Part shown: positions 34,441-38,434 of the stretch, piece after piece
Layout: every line of letters begins with the position of its first letter
Position numbering within the stretch: position 1 is the first letter of the stretch
Source of the DNA: Caldisericaceae bacterium
Lineage (GTDB): Bacteria; Caldisericota; Caldisericia; Caldisericales; Caldisericaceae
Length of the DNA stretch: 38,434 nucleotides
Assembly (NCBI GenBank): GCA_027023025.1
Contig: JALVXB010000024.1
Coordinates: 1-38,434 of the forward strand
Direction: 5' to 3'
Made by a program: the position numbers and the translations under genes
The notes under the pieces: generated by a model
What the model was told of the DNA's origin: nothing
Seen by the model: the letters and a program-made list of their open reading frames with translations, nothing else
The model's database searches: none

Positions 34441-34542
34441 ATGGGAATATATAGGAAATTGTGCAGTTTCGTTTTATTAAAGGTCTACAGTGTGCCTAAA
34501 GTACTTGTAGAATTTTTTATTATGCCAAATGAAAAGGAATAA
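34441..34542 (+). CDS. Possible 33-residue ORF between rfbD and rfbB
   Basis: An ATG at 34441 opens 33 codons (MGIYRKLCSF... ending MPNEKE) that overlap the proposed rfbB start by 14 bp. The peptide is hydrophobic with basic residues at the N-terminus. Only a weak AGGGTAAAG lies upstream. It could be a coupling leader peptide, a remnant of a lost gene, or chance. Low confidence. Confidence 0.2.
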   Translation: MGIYRKLCSFVLLKVYSVPKVLVEFFIMPNEKE

Positions 34543-35617
34543 TTCTTATTTGTCTGAACGGGTATCTGTTTTAGTTACTGGTGGCGCGGGATTTATAGGT
34601 TCAAATTTTATTCATTATATTCTCGATAGATATCCACAATATATTATAATAAATTTAGATAAACTTACTTATGCTGGTAATCTTAATAATTTAAAAGATG
34701 TGTCTGGCAATTCTAATTACTATTTTGTAAAAGGGGATATTTCTAATTATGAATTGGTTAATTACATCTTTGAGGTTTTTCAACCTCGGTATGTAGTAAA
34801 TTTTGCAGCAGAATCTCATGTTGATAGATCTATAGAAGATCCAGGTATTTTTCTCAGAACCAATATACTCGGCACTCAAGTCTTACTTGATGTGGCAAAA
34901 AAACACTGGTATAGAGCCAATAATTGGAGAAATGGAGTAAAGTTTATTCAAATATCTACGGATGAGGTGTATGGATCTTTAGGACCAGAGGGATTTTTTA
35001 CAGAGAAGACTCCGCTTGATCCTCATAGCCCGTATTCTGCCTCTAAAGCCTCTGCTGACTTTATTGTTAAATCTTACTTTGATACTTTTAAAATGCCTAT
35101 AAATATAACAAGATGTTCTAATAATTATGGTCCGTATCAGTTTCCTGAAAAATTAATTCCTCTAATGATAAATAATGCGTTAAACCACAAAGAGTTACCT
35201 GTGTATGGTGATGGAAAACAGGTAAGGGATTGGCTTTATGTTGAGGATCACTGTAGAGCAATAGATTTAGTTATGCAAAAAGGAAAATTAGGCGAAGTTT
35301 ATAACATTGGGGGGCATAACGAGAAGGAGAATATATACATAGTAAAAAAAATTATAGAATTACTAAGAAAAATGACTGGAGATGTTAAAATAAATGAGTC
35401 TTTAATAAAACATGTGAAAGATAGGCCTGGCCATGATAGAAGATATGCAATTGACCCTTCAAAGATTGAAAAAGAACTTCACTGGAAACCAGAAGTAAAT
35501 TTTGATAGAGGCATAGTGAAGACAGTCAGTTGGTATCTGAATAATATTGCCTGGGTTAGGAATGTTACTAATGGAGAGTATCGAAACTACTATAAGAGAA
35601 TGTATGAATGGAGATAG
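34529..35617 (+). CDS. rfbB: dTDP-glucose 4,6-dehydratase
   Basis: 362 residues, slightly longer than average (about 330-355). The extended-SDR marks are VTGGAGFIGSNFIHY, NLDKLTYAGNL, FAAESHVDRSI, ISTDEVYGSLG, the catalytic YSASKAS, RCSNNYGPYQFPEKLIP and YGDGKQVRDWLYVEDH. It converts dTDP-glucose to the 4-keto-6-deoxy intermediate. The start is uncertain: the ATG at 34529 has no ribosome site, while an in-frame TTG at 34550 lies ten bases after AAAAGGAA. The last 190 bp are repeated almost exactly at 36730-36919, beyond the next gene. Confidence 0.93.
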   Translation: MKRNNSYLSERVSVLVTGGAGFIGSNFIHYILDRYPQYIIINLDKLTYAGNLNNLKDVSGNSNYYFVKGDISNYELVNYIFEVFQPRYVVNFAAESHVDRSIEDPGIFLRTNILGTQVLLDVAKKHWYRANNWRNGVKFIQISTDEVYGSLGPEGFFTEKTPLDPHSPYSASKASADFIVKSYFDTFKMPINITRCSNNYGPYQFPEKLIPLMINNALNHKELPVYGDGKQVRDWLYVEDHCRAIDLVMQKGKLGEVYNIGGHNEKENIYIVKKIIELLRKMTGDVKINESLIKHVKDRPGHDRRYAIDPSKIEKELHWKPEVNFDRGIVKTVSWYLNNIAWVRNVTNGEYRNYYKRMYEWR

Positions 35618-35618
35618 G
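35429..35618 (+). repeat. 190-bp direct repeat, copy 1 (3' end of rfbB)
   Basis: Matches 36730-36919 with one difference seen (G at 35613, A at 36914). It covers the last 62 codons and the stop of rfbB. The two copies are offset by 1301 bp and flank the GT2 glycosyltransferase gene. Confidence 0.95.
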
Positions 35619-35699
35619 ATGTACTACATTTTAGAATCCAAAAATTTAGTGAATAACTAATAAGTAATATATAAGTGAAATTTAATATGGTGTTGGCCT

Positions 35700-36659
35700 A
35701 TGGGTAATTTTCTGTCAGTAGCAATGTGCACCTATAATGGAGAGCAGTATCTACAGGAACAAATTGATAGTATTCTTCTGCAAACCCGTCTTCCAGATGA
35801 AGTGGTTGTTTGTGATGATGGTTCTACTGATAAAACATTACAAATTCTTAAGGATTTTAGGAGGAAAGCATCTTTCCCTGTAAGGATTTATGAAAACGAA
35901 GTAAATCTTGGTCCTACTAAAAACTTTGAACAGGCTATTAGTTTATGTATGGGGAATATTATTGCTTTGAGCGATCAAGACGATGTGTGGATGCCTGACA
36001 AGATTGAAATGCTTGAAAAAGCCCTTGATAGTCATCCGGATGCCGGCTATGTTTTTTCTGATGCTTTAGTTGTTGATGAAAGGTTAGGTCCCCTTGGATA
36101 TACGATGTGGGAAAAAGCTTTATTTTCGTATCGACAGAGATGGTACTTTGAACATGGGCAACAGTTAAGGGTTCTTCTTAAACATAATATAGTAACTGGT
36201 GCAACATTGGCATTTCGTTCAGAATTACGAGATTTAATTCTTCCGATTCCATCTCAATGGGTACATGATGCATGGATTGCTCTTTTAATGAGCGCGGTTG
36301 GAAGGAAGGGAATTTTTATTGACAAGCCTCTTATTAAGTACCGGCAGCATCCAAAGCAAGTTATAGGGGGTAGAAAACTTAGCTTTGTCAATCAAGTTCG
36401 AAGAGCTAGTAGTATAAGTTTACATTCTTACAAAGAGCAATTCAAATTTGCCCTTGATCGATTGTCTTTGTTTGATAAAATAGAACAAAGGAATGTACAG
36501 TTAATAAAAGCTAAATTAGTACATTTAGAGATACGCGACCAGATTCATAAGCAGCCACGCTGGAAGCGTTGTGGGAGAATTCTCAAGCAATTATTATTTG
36601 GATATTACCATCAATTTTCGGGAGGATGGAAGAGCGTATGGAAAGACCTGTGTTTGTGA
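35700..36659 (+). CDS. Family 2 glycosyltransferase (rhamnosyltransferase-like)
   Basis: 319 residues. A GT-A fold N-terminus with VAMCTYNGEQYLQEQIDSIL, VVVCDDGSTDKT, NLGPTKNFEQAI and the DxD region ALSDQDDVWMPDKI is typical of GT2 enzymes in O-antigen and exopolysaccharide loci. HDAWIALLMSAVG follows, and the C-terminal part is basic with no membrane helix, so it is probably cytosolic or peripheral. Donor and acceptor are unknown; dTDP-rhamnose is suggested by the neighbours. The gene lies between the two copies of the rfbB 3' end, so it may have come in as a cassette. No strong ribosome site precedes the ATG. Confidence 0.88.
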   Translation: MGNFLSVAMCTYNGEQYLQEQIDSILLQTRLPDEVVVCDDGSTDKTLQILKDFRRKASFPVRIYENEVNLGPTKNFEQAISLCMGNIIALSDQDDVWMPDKIEMLEKALDSHPDAGYVFSDALVVDERLGPLGYTMWEKALFSYRQRWYFEHGQQLRVLLKHNIVTGATLAFRSELRDLILPIPSQWVHDAWIALLMSAVGRKGIFIDKPLIKYRQHPKQVIGGRKLSFVNQVRRASSISLHSYKEQFKFALDRLSLFDKIEQRNVQLIKAKLVHLEIRDQIHKQPRWKRCGRILKQLLFGYYHQFSGGWKSVWKDLCL

Positions 36660-36714
36660 GAGAATTCGTATATGGATTGTAAAGTAGAATATTATGAAAG
36701 AAAAATGAGTAGAG

Positions 36715-36919
36715 GTTTATAACATTGTAGGCCATGATAGAAGATATGCAATTGACCCTTCAAAGATTGAAAAAGAACTTCACTGGAAACCAGAAGTAAA
36801 TTTTGATAGAGGCATAGTGAAGACAGTCAGTTGGTATCTGAATAATATTGCCTGGGTTAGGAATGTTACTAATGGAGAGTATCGAAACTACTATAAGAGA
36901 ATGTATGAATGGAAATAGG
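36715..36919 (+). pseudogene. Truncated second copy of the rfbB 3' end
   Basis: 36730-36919 is a near-identical copy of 35429-35618, the end of rfbB. Just before it, GTTTATAACATTG (36715-36727) matches 35297-35309 in rfbB, and the 119 bp between these parts in the intact gene are missing. The fragment has no start codon or ribosome site in the rfbB frame. Sequence upstream of 36715 shows only patchy likeness to rfbB. It is a remnant left by duplication or recombination. Its last codons supply an ATG (36909) in frame with the downstream gene. Confidence 0.9.
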
Positions 36920-36941
36920 TTTGGAGGCAAAGGATATTGAT

Positions 36942-37679
36942 ATGTTTATTGAAACTAAAATTCGTTCTATTGTAAAAAGTATATCTTGGCGCATTCTTGC
37001 TACATTAACTACGGTGTCGCTTGTTTTTATTTTTTTCCATCGTATAGATATAGCTTTAGAGTTAGGCGGAGTAGAGATCGTTGCAAAGATGTTTATCTAT
37101 TATTTTCATGAAAGAGCTTGGGATAAAATTAAATTTGGAAAGGTGGCAATTTCGCCTTTCGTTGTGTGGTTAACGGGACTTCCAAAATCTGGTAAAACGA
37201 CAATCGGCAATAATTTATTTAGGTTGTTGCAGAAGGAAGGAATTAAAGTACAACGACTTGATAGCAAAGAAGTGCGAGCTCTGTTTCCAGAAACGGGATT
37301 TACAAGGGAGGCAAGAGACGAGCATATAAAGCGTATTGGATATTTAACGAGCATATTAGAACAAAATGGTGTTTCTTCTGTTGCATCATTTGTATCTCCG
37401 TATAAAGAGAGTAGGGACTTTGTTAGAAAAAATACTAAAAATTTTGTCGAAGTGTATGTTAAGGCTTCTGTAGAAACTTGTATAAAACGAGATAAAGAAG
37501 GAATGTATGAAAGAGCTCTCAAGGGTGAAATTATTAATTTTACTGGTGTTTCTGATGTCTATGAAGAACCGACGGAGGCAGAGATTGTCGTTGATACCGA
37601 AAAACTGACTCCTGATGAAGCTGCGCAAAAAATATATAAGTATTTAAAGAAAAAATTCTTGAATGTGAGGAGGTTATAA
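36942..37679 (+). CDS. DUF2061-adenylylsulfate-kinase-like fusion protein
   Basis: 245 residues from the ATG at 36942 (AAAGG eight bases upstream). The frame is open from 36909, but that ATG belongs to the duplicated rfbB remnant. Residues about 5-65 match DUF2061: IRSIVKSISWRILATLTT, a hydrophobic helix, then VEIVAKMFIYYFHERAWDKI. Residues about 70-240 are an APS-kinase domain with P-loop GLPKSGKTT (79-87), FVSPYKESRD and INFTGVSDVYEEP. The conserved DGDN is replaced by DSKE (107-110), and ENIRR by EHIKR, so true APS kinase activity is doubtful. It is probably membrane-associated. Its stop abuts the start of a canonical APS kinase gene. Confidence 0.85.
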   Translation: MFIETKIRSIVKSISWRILATLTTVSLVFIFFHRIDIALELGGVEIVAKMFIYYFHERAWDKIKFGKVAISPFVVWLTGLPKSGKTTIGNNLFRLLQKEGIKVQRLDSKEVRALFPETGFTREARDEHIKRIGYLTSILEQNGVSSVASFVSPYKESRDFVRKNTKNFVEVYVKASVETCIKRDKEGMYERALKGEIINFTGVSDVYEEPTEAEIVVDTEKLTPDEAAQKIYKYLKKKFLNVRRL

Positions 37680-38279
37680 ATGGCAGAAGTTTATTGGCAT
37701 TCTTACAAAGTTACAAAGGAAGACCGTCAAAAAATTAAGGGGCATAAATCAGCTGTTGTTTGGTTTACTGGTCTTTCTGGATCTGGAAAGTCTACTCTTG
37801 CAAATGAGTTGGAATATATTCTAAATAGCCTTGGGGTCCATACTTTCCTTCTCGATGGTGATAACATAAGGCATGGTTTAAATGCAGATCTAGGTTTTTC
37901 TCCTAAAGACCGAGAAGAAAATATTAGAAGAATAAGTGAAGTGGCAAAACTTTTTGTCGAAGCAGGTATTGTTGTAATTGTGGCGTTTATATCTCCTTAT
38001 AGAAAAGACAGGAACCGAGCAAGATCGCTTGTTGCTCAGGATGAGTTTATAGAAGTTTTTGTAAAGTGTCCATTGGAAGTAGCAGAAAAAAGAGACACAA
38101 AAGGATTGTATAAAAAAGCTCGTGCGGGGATAATAAAAGACTTTACGGGTATTTCTGCCCCTTATGAAGAACCAATAAATCCAGAAATTGTCATAGAAAC
38201 TGATAAGCTCTCTATTAAGGAAAGTGTTAGCACCATATTTGATTATTTGATTAAGAAAAATATAATAAAAAAGACTTAG
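37680..38279 (+). CDS. cysC: Adenylylsulfate (APS) kinase
   Basis: 199 residues, normal for CysC. P-loop GLSGSGKST (31-39), [10 protein letters not shown] (59-68), [33 protein letters not shown] with the Ser that is transiently phosphorylated in the E. coli enzyme, [22 protein letters not shown] and [12 protein letters not shown] are all present. It phosphorylates APS to PAPS, the donor for sulfotransferases and for sulfate reduction. AGGAGG precedes the ATG, which directly follows the stop of the fusion gene. In a polysaccharide locus it suggests glycan sulfation, but ATP sulfurylase and sulfotransferase genes are not in the window. Confidence 0.95.
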   Translation: MAEVYWHSYKVTKEDRQKIKGHKSAVVWFTGLSGSGKSTLANELEYILNSLGVHTFLLDGDNIRHGLNADLGFSPKDREENIRRISEVAKLFVEAGIVVIVAFISPYRKDRNRARSLVAQDEFIEVFVKCPLEVAEKRDTKGLYKKARAGIIKDFTGISAPYEEPINPEIVIETDKLSIKESVSTIFDYLIKKNIIKKT

Positions 38280-38434
38280 TATAATAAGTCAATACCTTGG
38301 AGAAGGAAATAGGGAGAAAATAAAGGAGAATAGCAGGCAAAAATAGCAACAATGAAGAACATAGAATGAAAAGGAGGAGCACAGCGAGGAAAAAATGAAA
38401 AGGCAGAGAGGAATAAGAATAGAAATAACAAAGG
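38280..38434 (+). other. Purine-rich gene-free tail at the window end
   Basis: About 155 bp after cysC. From about 38297 the plus strand is almost all A and G with few T or C, and no TT dinucleotide occurs. Stops occur in every frame and no gene start is convincing. There is no perfect short tandem repeat. Confidence 0.6.

Noticed and set aside
36909-36941. Upstream ATG at 36909 as the start of the DUF2061-kinase gene
   Set aside because: This codon lies in the duplicated rfbB remnant and has no ribosome site; the ATG at 36942 gives a DUF2061-like N-terminus and has AAAGG upstream.

Overview
The window looks like chromosomal DNA of a thermophilic or otherwise deep-branching bacterium. The evidence is Lys/Glu-rich housekeeping proteins, AT-rich promoters, CCA-encoding tRNAs, an archaeal-type PEP carboxylase, a plasma-membrane-type H+-ATPase and a short glutamate dehydrogenase. 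L,D-transpeptidase and MurJ genes indicate a peptidoglycan wall. I cannot fix the phylum from sequence alone; a Caldisericota-like or Thermotogota-like lineage would fit, but that is inference.

Layout. 1-1421: end of an FtsX-type permease, its LolD/MacB-type ATPase and a DUF4352-like lipoprotein. 1813-2859 (-): threonine aldolase. 2993-4800: the compact operon rplS-lepB-rnhB-yraN. tRNA-Gln (-), RNase J and tRNA-Leu follow. 6786-9822 is an AT-rich accessory stretch beside tRNA-Leu, with a DUF3800 protein and a large unknown membrane protein (-) that is translationally coupled to a DUF2344 gene. 10625-15410: a gluzincin oligopeptidase, a secreted 5'-nucleotidase family protein (-) and glutamate dehydrogenase. 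15446-17040 is 1.6 kb without genes, holding two decayed repeat families. 17054-21169: H+-ATPase converging on archaeal-type PEP carboxylase (-). 21308-21601: a small unknown gene. 21595-28300 (-) is one tightly overlapping operon: clpB-rsmG-membrane protein-GDPD-C25 protease with a dockerin-like tail. 28477-30167: L,D-transpeptidase, a winged-helix/zinc-ribbon membrane protein and a gamma-carbonic anhydrase homologue. 30564 to the end is an AT-rich surface-polysaccharide locus: murJ, rfbA, rfbC, rfbD, rfbB, a GT2 glycosyltransferase, a broken copy of the rfbB 3' end, a DUF2061-APS kinase fusion and a stand-alone APS kinase.

How they work together. rfbABCD makes dTDP-L-rhamnose, the GT2 enzyme probably transfers a sugar, and MurJ or a MurJ-like flippase sits at the head of the cluster. 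The APS kinase(s) could supply PAPS for sulfated glycans, but no ATP sulfurylase or sulfotransferase is visible before the window ends. Glutamate dehydrogenase, PEP carboxylase and the H+-ATPase form a central-metabolism and pH/energy block.

The most notable observations are: the near-identical 190-bp duplication of the rfbB 3' end flanking the GT2 gene; the DUF2061-kinase fusion with altered active-site residues next to a canonical APS kinase; a decayed repeat array in the 1.6-kb gap with an inverted relative about 14 kb away; a probable AUU start of rsmG; and two strong promoters placed so that their transcripts would be essentially leaderless. Recognisable -35/-10 pairs in the window repeatedly show a 16-bp spacer.
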